The notes beneath the pieces are model-generated. The model was not told the DNA's origin and did not search any database. It was given only the letters and a program-made list of their open reading frames with translations. From Nymphaea colorata (taxonomy: Eukaryota; Streptophyta; Magnoliopsida; Nymphaeales; Nymphaeaceae), in the NCBI RefSeq assembly GCF_008831285.2, contig NC_045151.1, positions 1,357,544-1,421,543 of the forward strand: a stretch of DNA of 64,000 bases, read 5' to 3'. Shown piece by piece: positions 1 to 12,985 of the stretch. The position numbers and the translations under genes were made by a program. Each line of letters starts with the position of its first letter. Positions within the stretch are counted from its first letter, which is position 1.

Positions 1-1439
1 AAATCTTAGCATTTATTTTTTGGATTAGTTCGCTTGAAGTGTGCTGATGAACTTTGTAGTTTACAAAGTGTAAAAACTGTTGAACTTCTTATCGAGTTAT
101 TCTACAAAGTAATTCAAATTCAGTTCTCATGAAAAAAGTTGAACAAGTCATCTCAAGAACACAAAAGTGGAGACAAAAGAAAGTTGCATCTTAATGTAAA
201 TTTATTTATTCACTTTTTCAATCATTCTATAAAAAGATGTGTCAATATGCCTTGCACAGTTCCATATCTAATGTTGGTCTGCTACATTAAGATGGTCAAG
301 TGCCTTTCTCTCTCTCTCTCTCTCTCTACTCCTCCCCCCCCCCAACACATTGATAAATCTACTCCAAAAAAGGGGCCAGATTCATAGAATTTTTTTTTAA
401 GTGTCCAATGAACCTAACCGATTTTTAGGTTAGGTTAATAAGACATTAATATATTGTTACTACTCCCAAACAGCCAATAAGGGGTCATTAAAAAGGTAGA
501 AAACATCGTGGGTATTCCATGAACCTATCCCAAAGATTGGAGAAGATTCATAGAAAATTGTTTTTAAGTGTCCATGAATGTACTCCAGTCTTCAAGATAG
601 ATTTATGGAACCCTAACAAAGTGTTCCATTTGGCAAACAACTCGGCCAGTAAGGAATTAGGATCCATATGATTATCAAAATCAGATGTAGTTTTCAAGGC
701 TGAACCTAAGTCAGCATCTCCAAAAGATCCAACCAGATTACATGTAAATGTCAGATCATATGACAAATGGATCATATTCTACTTTTAGAAATTCAAGTTT
801 GAACTCAAGTTTGAGTCTGTAACCAATTATAATAGATCCAATTAGGCCAGATTCAATGGCACTAGATCTGGAGTGAGTCCAACCTACAGACTACATTCAT
901 ATTTGCAAGATGATGCATTCGCAAAAATTGTGCCATTGATAAACTTGAAGGTTTTTGCATAATGGGCCCTTACCTCTTCTATACAATTACTATTCCCTAG
1001 TTAATATTCTGACCCTTTGTTCATGGGTTACCCCACAATGTTTTGACATTAAGAGGGGCTGTTTGACATCAGTAATACATTGTTACTGTTTCATAAATAT
1101 AACTAAAAAAAGGCAGATTCATAAAACATTTTTTTAATTGCCCAATGAATCTAACCAATTTTTTGGTTAAGTACAATTGGACAACATCATAATGTTACTA
1201 ACATGAATCAGACCAAAGGTTGGGACAGATTCATGGAACACTAGAATTAATGGTTCATAAATCTGGCCCAATCATTGAGCAGATTTATGGGACACTAACA
1301 TAGTGTCCTTTCAGCCAAACAACCCTTAAGTGTTCTCATTCACCTATGACCTTTTAGCAGTATGCTTGTCCTAATCCTTCCACTAGAGTTTACAAGTTGT
1401 TTGTGCCTTTAGCTATGATTGTTTGCCATGCATGGTTAC

Positions 1440-4400
1440 CTTCTTTGAGAAATTGATAGGATAAACTTCCTTCAAAAAATGTGTATACTCGAAAGTTCGA
1501 AGTTCTTGTAGTCTGGGCGCACATGCATCATAAGCCTCCATCAATTTTTCAACAGTCATCTGCTACATATAAAACAGATTTGGTTTAGTACATAATAAAA
1601 ATTTGTGCATTCGAGAGGTTGTCTTCCGAAGTTTCTTTATTTAGTTTCTTATTTTGTATTTTATGTACCTTTAAGAGGGCATCTTTTAAATTACCACCGA
1701 TTGAGGTCCAAGGTGATTTGAGATCACTGAGGATCTTAAATCGGAGGTTTTGGCCATGAATTGAGGATCTCAAATCCATATTTTTCTGTAGATTTGGAAT
1801 CCAATGTTTGTTCTCTCTTGTGGGCCTCACATAGACAGGATTTCGGATCAACCTTGGATTTGACATCCAAAGCTATCAAACATGCCCTAATTGTAATTCT
1901 AGCTTAAAATGCACATAAAAAACATATACTTACATTTCCATTCGATGTATTGGGATTCCCTAACAGGAACTTTTGTCCGTATTTTGCAGTAAAGAGATTC
2001 TAGAACACAATAAGAAGAAACTTTGTTAGCCTATAAATAACACTCTTCAAGTACTAGCATAAACAAAATAAAACTTATTATCTAATTGTCTGACACATAT
2101 ATTTTACCTGCTGGATATTGAACTTTTCAATCTCAACATCAGTAAGTGAAGAGTTTTTTTCTGTAACAAAAAATCACAAGCACAAAATTCAGCTTTTATA
2201 TCTCATTCAATCATATACCTAGTTTTCCAAAGGTTCCCCAAGTATGAGGCCCTAAAAAAGCCCTTTTTTCTTTTTTACTAGGCAACGAATGCAGTGAAAC
2301 CACCTGATTGTTTTTAAGATTGTCATTTGTAAAATTTTATATAACAAAAATGAATCAACCATAGGTTGTTCAAAAGTACTCAGTGTTAAATGCATAAAAA
2401 AACTCATTGGTGTATAATCTCAATTGAAATATATGTATAGATTGATCATTATTTTCTATTTAATGAGGATTTACATCATTTATTATTTTCCACTACATCA
2501 ACACTGTAGTTTGTACAATGTGCTTCCCTATTCATTTCCATATGTAGATGGAGAAAGAGAAAGAGCGGGGGAGAGAGAGAGGTCAAATGCATGAAAAATG
2601 GTTGAGGATTATCATATAGATTGAGGTGATGGGTTACAGTAACGGCTGAAGAATTGGGGGTGATTTCTCCAAATTTATGTTGTTTAATGGATGTACTAGA
2701 AAGAGGTAATTTATAACCACAGCTACATGTTGCATGTAATCATAAAAACTCTTTTATTCTTTCAAACGTGTAAATTACTGAGTAGATATTGTACCTGTGT
2801 CATTGTCCGATGCGTCATTACCTTGAGATGTTGTTGTGAGTGATTGTAGCTCAACTTCAATACTTTGTGCAAACATTTCCATTGACTCTCTGTGTTTTTC
2901 CGTGAGGCCAACGAAGAACATTTTGTCCAACCTTTTCTGAAACGTTGTAGTTACAATAAGTTTACTTTTTTTTTTCTTCTTTTTTTCCCATACCAAGGAA
3001 CCCTACAATAAGCAATACCATGACTAGCAAGACTTATGAGGATGGGCATCATATGGGACAGTTTTGTTTACAAAATGGCAAACTGAAGACTTGATCTAGG
3101 GAGTTCAACCTGACATCTTTCACATTAAGTTCTTATCACTTGCTCACCACCCATTTAGGGATGTCTTTAGATCAGATTCAAATAGGATATACTCTTAATC
3201 GTATCTGTTTTCTTCAGATATTCACATTTTCATATATGAATACAGACGAGAAAAAAAACATATTTGAATTTGAGTCTGAAATCTCAGTTCACAGTCCAAA
3301 TCTGAATTTTGAACAAAATCCAACCGATTCAAAATGTAAGAGCATGGGATATAGGATATTTATTTAAAACTTAATCTGATCCAAATCTGAATCCCGATCA
3401 GATATATATACATATATCTGAATCCGAATCCGATCGGATGTCATTTCCTGAATCCAATCTGATCAGGTTTCTAAATCGAATATCAAAATTGCTTTCCATA
3501 TCCGATTTTCTAGAATAGTTTAGTTGGATATTTGATTCAAATCAGATATATTAACATCCCTATACCCCAAAATGTTCATCCACTGGACTAAAGGGTTAGA
3601 CTAATTAAATTCTTTTTTCAGTTGATCAAAAGGTAAGGAATTGATGAATACCAAGGTTCACGTCTTTTATCACAATGCAGTCCAGCTGGGGTCTAATTAA
3701 CTAACCCCAGTTTTCCTAATGATGTCAATAGTACGAAGGTCAACCAGTCCTTATATTAGCTCAAATATGGGGTGTGACTACTTGGATTATGTAAGAAAAT
3801 CATATCTGATTGACGACCTGCATTAATTTCAATGCATGGCTTTTTTTGCTGGACCTGATGGATTTCAACTTAATTTCACAAAACACTACTAATTCAATTC
3901 AAATAATAACTGACATAATAACATTAATTTGAATTTAAGTCCAACTTGGTGACAATTCAATTAGCATTGTCATCATGCTCCACTCAGTAGGAGAAAGTAA
4001 TATCTATATTTAAACCAAATTTGAGCTATTAACATCCCTAAATTTGCATTGAAAAGTGTGATTTTCCATGTAAAATGTTGTAATTTATGAGTAATGATCT
4101 CATAAATAACGAAGTATTTAATTTGTAATTTCATCTTGTGAATGCTTACCTTTGCAACATCACATACATAATTGCCGAGTGAGGGGTGCATTCTTAGGCA
4201 ATGGCGAATTGCATGCGACTCTTCTAAACAAGATTTCTCTGTCAATCCTGCTACCTAACGTAAGAAACAAACATGAACAAAAGCTTAAGTGAATTTTCTA
4301 TAGTTAGATCATGAAAAGAAGTAACTGGTTTAAGAGTTATGTCCAAAAAGTTACTCTTTGGGTGAGAAACTTATCTAGCTTGTTTATCATGGGGAACCTA

Positions 4401-7400
4401 TAATCCCTTCTCAGATTACTTTAACACTCTGTTATGTTTGGATGGAGACATGTATCAGGACAATCCGAGAAAAGGGCTTTTTTGAGATTATGACTTGCAG
4501 TTGAGGGCTTGAATGAAGCTCTTCTGTTCTTATTTAGTGGCCTAAGATATCATTTAAATTCAAAATCTTTCCTTTTACATGGATAAATGCAAAGCAAGTG
4601 AATGACAACTAAGGCCCGAATGAGCAAGAGGTATTTCATCCCACCGCCCTAAAGAGAGCCAAATGTCACCCCGTACCCCCCATTCCCTTCGAATGCGAAG
4701 CCTGCTTTTGGTGCTTCAGGGTGCCACCCCCACACCGATTCAACTTGTGTGTCTGTGGATTCACCATACCCTTTTGCAGTACAAAGAGTTGATACCTTAG
4801 GGATTCGAAACAGAAACTGACTGCTTTTTAGGACCTGCTCTGTCTGTAAGTGAACTAGCAATTAAGGTCATAGAATAAACTGGCTTCATTAATATGTATA
4901 ATACATAAAGAATGAATAGTTATACCTGCAAAGTTATGGCATTATGTACCAGCTCATGGACAAGTGGATCATTGACAAAATCATGTAATGGCATGGCAAT
5001 TTGGTTTATGTTGTATGGGTTTATCTCTTCACTCATCATGCTTTGATTTCTCCTAGCATCCCTCTGCACAAAAATTATAGTCATGCCAATTAGAGGACTA
5101 CATATAGAATGTGTACTAAAATAGAGTCTTCCATGTAGTGATGGACAAAGTGTGAAGCCAACTCGGGCTCGACACAAGTTTAATCTTTAGAGGACTATCA
5201 ATATAATTTGTACTCAAGTAGTGTCTTCCATCTAGGGATGCACAACGAGTCGAGCCAATTCGAGCACGAGCTTGAGTTAAAACTCAAGGCATAAACAAGT
5301 GGAGTTTGAGTTACGCGAGCTAGATTTGCCTTGTGTCTTCCCTGTTTGTTAATCCTGAGGGGCATGCCAGTAATTTTTGTTAAATTTTAACACCCTTTTT
5401 GTGGTTTTCATTTTCATTTGAAGAAAAAAAAATATAAGAATCAAATGTCATTGGTTTAAACGAGTTTAAATGTCATGTCTTAAAGCTCGACTCAGTTCAA
5501 GTTTGGCTCACTCATAGTGCATCCCTACTTCCATGAAAAAAAAATTGTTCCGTCAGTAACTGATATCAAAGTTAGAAGGTCATGATATTCCAGAGTCTAG
5601 TAATCACAGTTGGAAAATCATGCAAGCTCTCAACTGCAGAACCGATTGTGGCTGTTATGGTAAAATGAACAACTAAGCAAATCAATTAATATTTTGCCAA
5701 TATCATTAGGCGTGGAAAGAATAACTTATCGGCCCACAAAATTCTTTTAGATAAATGGTGCCCCCCAAATAAATGTTACAGTTCATACAATTTTGAAAAA
5801 TTAAAAGTCTAAGAAAAATAGTAAGTAAAAGAATGAAAAAAAAAATGCATCCCCTGTCTATTTTGTGCAATTAAGGAAAGCAACCAATAGCATCCAATTT
5901 TTAACAAACAGCACTTGAATTATTCTAGGGTACTACAAAGCAAGGCCTCTGATCTCTCTCTCTCTCTCTCTCATGCGTTAATGAAAAATTTAATCATCAA
6001 AAGTCCACCACGTGAATTCTTCAAAGACAATCATGGGCTTCCATGGATATTGCCAAACAATTAAGAACAGTTGCAAGTATTTTATCATGAAGTATATACA
6101 GAAGATGCATCATGAGTAAGGATATGCAACTAGTCAACCCAACTCAACCCAAACTAGCTCATGTAAGACTCAAGCTCGAGGTTAAGTTAAAATTCGAGTT
6201 AAAACAAGTCAATTTGAAGTTACATGAGCTCCACTTGTTTAAACTCGACTCAGATCATGTCTTATTTTTATGCAATATCCAGGAGCACGTTAGTAATTTT
6301 TTATGAATTTCAACACTTTCTTTTTTTGTTTTCATTTTCATTTTAAAAAATATATATATGAATCAAATCACATAAGTTTAATCGAGTCATTCTCGAACAC
6401 GGTCTCGGTTTACTGAGTCAAGCTCGAGCCCACCTTATGAAGCTCAACTCGAACTTGACCCGAGCAATATGTGACTTGGGCAGAGCTTGATCTGGCTGAT
6501 CTTCAGCCTGAGCTCAGCCTCGCTTGTTGTGCATTCCTCATCATGAGAAAGCAAATTAAGTCTAAAATTCGTGAACATTATCAAATATTTTATCATCGAG
6601 CTTACCCTTGCAAAAAGCTCCACTGCCAACCTTGGCATCAAATGCTTAAACGGCCACATATCCAAGAGACACACATCATGAGGCCGCTCATAGCATTGTC
6701 TTTCTGCCGCTTCCGTGGCCGAAGTCATGTTTGGATAAAGCAGATACCTAGCCGCCCTTACTGTGGACAACTCATATATGCTGATCACTCGATCCAGCGG
6801 GTGGCGCACCATAGTCACCACTGAAGTCCTTTTCTTTGGCAATTTGGACAGCAGGCTATAGTCACCATGTGCATTATGCACTCTGCACTTTGGTTTTCTG
6901 CATTAGAAACAAGACCCAATATTAGTATATCTCTTATGTTTGCAGTACATGAGAACGTACACTGTATAAGGATGTTAATCTATATTATCTGTAACAGATA
7001 TCTGACTAAACCATTTTGAAAAAAAATCGGATTTGGAAAAAAAATATTGGACTAATAAATCAGATTAGATTCTGATATACATAAGTAGCCGATTGGAATT
7101 GGATTCAGTTCGGATTTAGTTTTAAATAAATATCGTATATCTAATGCTCTTACATTTTGAAAATCGACCAGATTTGGTTCATAAATCGGATTCAGATTCA
7201 GATATGAAAGTAAGAATCAAATTCGGATTGTGAAATCAGATTCGGATTCAGAAATGACTTTTCTTTGTACGCATATCCGTAAAAGTGGACACAGTTTAAG
7301 GGTATGTCCGATTTGAATCAGATCCATTTTCCTAACACTGCATGCCCAAGGCGGTAATTCTGGAAATCAAGTGAACAGACATTAGTTTCCAAAAATCACA

Positions 7401-7979
7401 GATGGTTGAAGTATCTGAATCTTTTCCCTTTAATTTCTCGTTGAAATGAAATGATTCAGCAAGTTCATATCCCAAAATTTTCCAGTTATCTCTCTTGTGA
7501 TTAAAACTAGTAGATGATCAATGGAGTATCCTAACCTTGAATCCCACCCTTGCATGTCACATGTGATGGGGCAGACTTTGTCATGATAGAGCTGCATGAG
7601 AAGGCTGGCACCATCCAATATGATCGATGGTGGACATCGCGCACAAATTCACAACCAGTTAGTGAGATGAGGTCCTTCAAGAGTTCAATAAACACTTATG
7701 ATATGCAGTTATACATAGCATGAATTTTTGTACATAAAAGTATGTCGAGAATAATAGAACAATATACAAGTTCGATGGCCAATTCAAAAATTTGTAAGAT
7801 CTATAACTATATCACATGGGAGCACCTCAACAGCTGCCACACCCATGTCGATGCTTGTGCTGATGCTTTGGACACAACATGTTCAGTGCAGTCAACTGAA
7901 CTGGATCAAAACTGACCATTTTAAATATACACATGACTAAACTAGCTGCAATACGAATAGTTTGTCATGACTAAAATGA

Positions 7980-8020
<41 letters not shown>

Positions 8021-8332
8021 AAAGACTAAATTAGCTGCAATACGAATAGTTTATAATGACTAAAATTTTTTTTGTTAAAATTGTTGTATTTTCGGCTCAA
8101 TTAGCTGCAATACGAATCATTTTTCTTAGAATTTTTACATTAATTTCCGGCTCATCTATGTAGTCACATTTTCCAGAGAAAGCTTAAAATTACTAGATAC
8201 CACTGTGGAGTGTGGACATTTTATGTGGATGACATAATTGAAGGACCAGTACCACACCACCTTCAAAAGACAAACTAAATACTCATGCAGATGTATGTGT
8301 GTGTGAGTGTGTGTGTGTGTGCGCGTGCGTGT

Positions 8333-8376
<44 letters not shown>

Positions 8377-9790
8377 AAATACTTGCCATTTTGTTAATGC
8401 AAATCCCCCAGTTCTGGGTACATGGAGGAAGAAAAGGAAGTCGTGTAAGCTCCTTAATTGCTTTGCTTCGATCTCATCATCAGAAGCATAAGATGAATCT
8501 GCCCAACTCTGGACAATATTCTCACAGCTCTCAAAACCATCCTCCATCGAGGGAGAAGCGGATGCCATTAACTTTATTGCTGCACAAATCAACACAGTTA
8601 TTACATAAATAAAAAGACAAGTGAAATGGATATAAGAAAATTAGAAATAAGTGAAAATAAAAGTATGTCCTGAGTGGTATAGCTCAAAAAAACGAGCTGA
8701 GGCGCATTATGCAGCATGTTTATGAATGGGCTTAGACGCGTTATGTGGCACATCTCTAGTTGGACTAGTTGGGGATTATGCTCCAGCATTATAAAATGGC
8801 GTGGGTCATGCAAGTTGAAGTATGTTGAGATCTCGCTGCCTGGTACCGAGTAGTTCCAGACCTTAGGGGCAAGAGGAAGGAGGGGATTCGGCTCTTGTTC
8901 AGCAGTGAGATTAATCCTCCAGCTCACCCAAAGTAAAAGCGCAACTAGTAATTAAAATGCTAGCATCCCTGGATTAGTCTGCATTAGATGTCAAATTTTA
9001 TGGGTGCAATACTATTAATTGGATCGCCTGAATGTGAGTTTCTAGAGGTTCAACCCTCTAAGTTCCTTAACAGGTAGCCCAAAAAATATTTGGGCCTAAT
9101 TATAAATCATGTTTCATTGCAAGCTGGTGATGTATAGTTTGAGAGTCCCAATGTTGCACAAAAGTAGAAAATATTCAAACTCATAATGGCCAAACCATGC
9201 TTGACTATTCCTCAGAATATGCTTTAAATTGGTAAATTGTGATTAAAGAATGTTCGACTTCAGCAACTGAATTCCTCAATTGTGTACATTAATGAGCAAA
9301 ACGTAGTGATTAGTTGGAAACATAATTTATATATAACTTGATTGTCTGCATATATTTATGTGTGTGTGTGTAAGCTTCATTTGATAAATTGTGATTAAAG
9401 AATGTTTGACTTCAGCAAGCGAATTCCTTATTTATTTACATTAACAAGCAACACATAATGATTAGTTGGAACCATAATTTTCATACATAACTTGATTGTT
9501 TTCATCAAAGGTGAAAATACATATGTGTACATGCTTCACATTGATAAATTGTGATTAAAGAATGTTTGACTTCAGCAATTGAATTCCTTAATTATTTACA
9601 TTAATAAGCAAAATGTAGTGATTAGTTGGAAAAGTAATTTATATAACTCAATTGTTTGCCAAACTCTCATAAACCTGACTTTAATGAGAATTATTTGGAT
9701 TGTTAATTCTATGTAGATCAGGCAGTGATATAAAGTTGTAAATAAAAAAGTAAAGTTATTTGTTAAGAGTCTGAGATACCCTTCAAAAGA

Positions 9791-9822
<32 letters not shown>

Positions 9823-11994
9823 GGATGAGTTTTCTTAAACCAACCCCTTATCTTCTTTAAAGGGTATTTCAGACTTTTGAAAAAATAACTTGACTTCTAT
9901 ATTTAAACTTAATCTCTACTATATGATCTTCTTAAAATTGACGGTACAAATTATTCCTATGAGCTCAGCATCGCAAGGGGTTGTTGAGGATGGCTAAAGG
10001 TGCATTTTCTAACCTGAAGTGAAGTTATTTTCCTTAGTTGGTATGAGAGGCTCGGTGTAGACAGTTTATGTCTAAATGTTTGGCACAAAGGTACTAAGTA
10101 AAACATTTTCACACAGGTGTGGCCTAAAGCATGTTGTAGTTTACTATGCCCTCCACTGTCACGGGCAGAAGGGAATAACATTATAGTGCTGCACAATGAG
10201 TCAAGCCAGCTCAAGCTTCACTCGAACTCAACTCGTTTATAAACAAGTCAAACTCGAGTTGAAATGTACGCTTAATATGTTAAACTAGTTGAGTTTGAGT
10301 TATAAGAACTCAACTCATTTAAACTAGACTCCGCTCGACTATATAATAAATGTTGAGTTATAATAGAAAATAGTTAAACAAGCAGCAACTAAACTGGTTA
10401 ATCGAGTTAATAAGTTAAAAGAAACAAGACATACTTATCATAAACAAGTCGAGTTCGAGCTCGCCATTGTATTGTCGAGTTGAGCTCGAGCTTGTTCTAT
10501 CGAGTTTGAGTCAAGTTCAAAACTCAAGTTTGAGCTCGAGCATTTTGAGTCGAGACGAGTTCTAGCTGACCCAACTCAAGCTCCATTCGGCTCGTGTGCA
10601 GCCCCACATAGCACATAAGCCAGCTGGGAGCAGGAATTAAACAAAATAAGGCGTGATAGTTGGACATAATAGCCTTATTGTTTATATTTTTACTTTATTG
10701 TAAATATTTATTTTATGTGAAAGTTACTTTAGTCCAATTTTAAAATTTTATATTATTTGAAAAAACAAGACCCTAGTGAGGGAGGATAAAAACTCTGAAA
10801 AACAAAGATTGTAGAGCTGTCAATATATCCGGTTTGGATCAGATATCCAATTGAGCGGCGCCGAAAAAGTCAGATATGAAAAAAAGATCATTTTTTATTA
10901 AGAATCAGATTCGGATTCAAGAAATAATTCCCAATTGGATTCGGACACAGATTCGAATATACATAAATATATGATAGGATTTGGCTATGGATTCAGATCG
11001 GATTTATTTTTAAACAGACATCCTATATCCAATGTTCTTACATTTTTTAAAAATCAGTCAAATTTGGTTCAAAATTCAGATTTGGATTCATATATGAATA
11101 TAAAAATCAGATTCGGGTTGGATTCACATTGTGAAATCTGATTTCAGATTCAGTTCAAATACAACCTTTTTTTTTTGTATTTGAATCCGACTTTGAATAT
11201 CAATATTTGAATATCTAAAAATGGATATGGTTTTGGGTATACCTGATTCAAATCCGGTCCATTAACATCCCTAGTAGTAAGGGGTTAATAAAAAGAGAGA
11301 AGCAGAGAGAGGAGGGGAGAGAGAGAGAGGATGGCAGGAACAGAGAAGGAGAATAACTGGTTGATTTAGCCTCCATAATGGCATCCCTAATCCAAGCTCA
11401 ATATTCCTCAAGATTGCATCCTCCACTTGACCATGGGTTGTGCTACCCATCACTTGGCTGATATAGAGAGAGAGATTTGACGTCGTTACTTTGCCATTGC
11501 TGTTTCCTAGTAGCTGCCAGCTGGTTGCGGAAGCAAAGGGTGTAGGTGTGTGCAGATCATATAACTTTTTTCCTCTGAAAATAGTGGGTATAGACAAAAA
11601 CAGTCGACTCAGGTTGACTGAATTAGGTGACATGCGTTAAATCAGCACTGCAATCACGTTGCATCATTGCAGGTGCAGCGTTTGTTTGTTTGTTTTGGTG
11701 CATTCATGTGACATAATTGAAAGTGCATGAGCTAAGCTATTTGGTGAAAAAGTATGGGGACCTTCTAAAAGCTTTTGAAGATCATGTGGTTGCAAAATCA
11801 TTTGTCCACAAGTGGCCAAAACTCTGTACAATTGTATTTAATGAAAACTTGAAAATGATAATGAAGTCGAAGCCTGTCCTGTCACCTTTTTCCTTTTTGA
11901 ATTTCTTCTAGTCATCCATCTTGAAAAAGATCAACTGCCCAGTTTATTCTTTAGGAGTTTAACACATAAGAGAATGGGGTGTTTGCGTGTGTGA

Positions 11995-12042
<48 letters not shown>

Positions 12043-12662
12043 AATCTTGAATGTATATATATATAAGGATTTTAGGTTTAGTTTTCAAACACCTGTGCGC
12101 AACCTATGGTCGTTCCTGAGGCCTTACCTACTGCCTCTGTGACCTGGGTCATTAACAAAGGTTGCTTGCTAACTAAACGGTAAACCAAAAACGCCTTAAG
12201 AAAAGGATAGCAGAAACGAGAAAATCTACACTTACTTGTAAATGCCAGCTCTTATAGCGATAACATTTCAGTAGTATAAAAATTTATGTTTTTAAACTAC
12301 TTGAGCCGTCGATTTTTTATTACTATAGAAACACTATTCGTTTGGCCACAGTTTTTGAAGATATTTAGCAACGATTTTTGGTACTTTTAGCGACAGAAAA
12401 GAAAATCCATTTGCCAATAGATTTAGTTGGGTTGAAATCACATAGACATACACACATATTTATAAGGTTAAATCCTCCAATCATCGGATCTTTGGCCGAT
12501 ACGATCGATAGGCTGAAGGTTTTGATCATCCAAATATATAAGCAGCATATTCACAACGTTTTAGAAGCCAAAGAGAGGTTGAGAAGAAAATTTGTTCAAG
12601 TTACCATATGCACATGCTGCCAGCAGAACCACCACAGAATTCTTGGCCGCCCAACCAGCCAT
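1440..12662 (-). CDS. TPST: Tyrosylprotein sulfotransferase-like gene, copy 1 (TPST-1), partial at left edge
   Basis: Plant TPST moves sulfate from PAPS to tyrosines of secreted peptide precursors in the Golgi. Exons I could place, 5' to 3': 12605-12662, 8383-8579, 7536-7604, 6606-6897, 4926-5063, 4150-4254, 2795-2936, 2108-2160, 1934-1999 and 1440-1559. From 6897 leftwards all have AG/GT borders and compatible phases. Exon 1 starts MAGWAAKNSVVVLLAACAY, a signal peptide, and joins in phase to exon 2. Exon 2 holds FFLHVPRTGG (5'-PAPS site). Exon 4 holds TSVVTMVRHPLDRVIS (3'-phosphate site). Later landmarks are WPFKHLMP, IAMPLHDFV, AIRHCLRMHPSLG and FFVGLTEKHRES, all matching the Arabidopsis TPST order. 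The two C-terminal exons should lie just left of base 1, judging by TPST-2 spacing. Exon 2 ends in phase 0 at the only GT donor, but exon 3 needs phase 2, so this copy may be broken there. The family call is firm; intactness is doubtful. Confidence 0.85.
1671..1893. mobile_element. MITE-like element in TPST-1 intron 9
   Basis: Bounded by GAGGGCATCTTTTAAATT at the left and TATCAAACATGCCCTAATT at the right, with short inverted GGGC/GCCC-type ends. Inside are repeated motifs of the GATTTGAGATC kind in both orientations. No coding capacity, which fits a small non-autonomous DNA element. The partner at 18121-18347 sits at the same intron position. Confidence 0.5.
3140..3565. repeat. Dispersed repeat family A (ATCCGAT-rich), intron 6 of TPST-1
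   Basis: About 400 bases of degenerate GAATCCGAT/ATCAGAT motifs, ending near AACATCCCTA. Further members are at 6960-7340, 10810-11275, 19770-20180, 23290-23625, 26370-26510, 42700-42985 and 57225-57510, in both orientations. No coding capacity. Several occupy equivalent introns in the two TPST genes (3140 with 19770, 6960 with 23290). Confidence 0.7.
5220..5530. repeat. Dispersed repeat family B (GAGCTCGAG-rich), TPST-1 intron 4
   Basis: Sequence built of CTCGAG/GAGCTTGAG motifs, with AAACTCAAGG..AAACAAGT, a central Poly-T rich piece and a closing half. Other members are at 6115-6500, 10195-10605, 21750-22155, 22690-22850 and a fragment at 33690-33830. No coding capacity. Confidence 0.65.
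6960..7340. repeat. Dispersed repeat family A, TPST-1 intron 3
   Basis: Opens with AAGGATGTTAAT and continues with GGATTCAGATT-type motifs. Same position as 23290-23625 in TPST-2. Confidence 0.65.
7979..8021. repeat. TA/CA microsatellite
   Basis: Alternating TA then CA dinucleotides in TPST-1 intron 2. A similar compound tract is at 24306-24341 in TPST-2. Confidence 0.9.
8296..8373. repeat. Compound GT/GA microsatellite beside TPST-1 exon 2
   Basis: A GT-rich tract is followed by a GA tract of about 35 bases, ending at 8373. On the minus strand the CT tract begins nine bases into intron 2, right after the GTATTTATA donor at 8382. TPST-2 lacks it. Confidence 0.9.
9231..9661. repeat. Three tandem copies of a 150-160 base unit in TPST-1 intron 1
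   Basis: Units start at about 9232, 9383 and 9543 with TAAATTGTGATTAAAGAATG. Each runs through GATTAGTTGGAA and ATATAACTTGATTG. Copies 2 and 3 are closest. TPST-2 has a TA microsatellite (about 25688-25717) at the corresponding place instead. Confidence 0.85.
10195..10605. repeat. Dispersed repeat family B, TPST-1 intron 1
   Basis: Full-length member between AATGAGTCAAGCCAGC and GGCTCGTGTGCAGCCCC. It has no clear partner in TPST-2 intron 1, so it was gained after the duplication or lost from the other copy. Confidence 0.6.
10810..11275. repeat. Dispersed repeat family A, TPST-1 intron 1
   Basis: Long member running from GCTGTCAATATATCC to CCATTAACATCCCTAG. A shortened counterpart is at 26370-26510. 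Confidence 0.65.
12000..12039. repeat. AT microsatellite
   Basis: Forty bases of alternating AT in TPST-1 intron 1. Similar tracts lie at 25688-25717, 26658-26686 and 27341-27380 on the TPST-2 side. Confidence 0.9.
12605..12662 (-). CDS. TPST: Exon 1 of TPST-1: detached signal-peptide exon
   Basis: This is a 58-base exon of 19 codons plus one base, starting at the ATG at 12662 and ending ATG|GTAACT. It encodes a hydrophobic leader with VVVLLAACA. The leftover g joins the ca that opens exon 2 (8579) to make an in-phase Ala. The matching segment 27540-27597 lies upstream of TPST-2 with the same length, start, phase and GTAACT donor, which is the main support. The intron that follows is about 4 kb. 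Confidence 0.75.
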
Positions 12663-12985
12663 CTCTCTCACTTCCTCCAAGCCTACAAGAAGATAAAAAA
12701 CCTACTTATCATTGCCAAAAAGAAAAGAAGGGTACTCCATTGTCTGATTCTGATCAAGCGGAACCTTATCCTCCAATAACTCAAAGAGGAACTTCTGGTA
12801 CCAGAGAAAGGGACATACCTTTTCTTAACAAAAACTAGTGACAAGTGGTTCCCTATTTGGGGAAGGAAGAAAGAACAAATACACGCGAAAAAGGAAGAAG
12901 TAAAGAAATGAGGTGAGAGAGAACTTACCACCATTGAGACTTTATAAGCTAGTTGGGTTCCAAGTTCTCATAATAATTTTTTATT

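Larger units (their letters stand above)
1..12985. repeat. Segmental tandem duplication, unit 1 (TPST-1)
   Basis: Unit 1 is homologous to about 16450-27880, over introns as well as exons. Intergenic blocks also match, such as 787-870 with about 17370-17455. Beyond about 12985 the match to the region after 27880 becomes patchy. Divergence is obvious but moderate, with many substitutions and different microsatellites, so this duplication is real and much older than the HIR duplicate. Confidence 0.85.

Noticed and set aside
7604-7678. Longer TPST exon 3 starting at TTGAAG|G
   Set aside because: In TPST-1 it runs out of frame with the conserved LLMQLY part; the GTGCCAG acceptor is conserved in both copies and gives an equal 69-base exon.
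8156-8389. Open frames with SLSLSLS and THTHTH runs
   Set aside because: Translation of the GT/GA microsatellite, not a gene.
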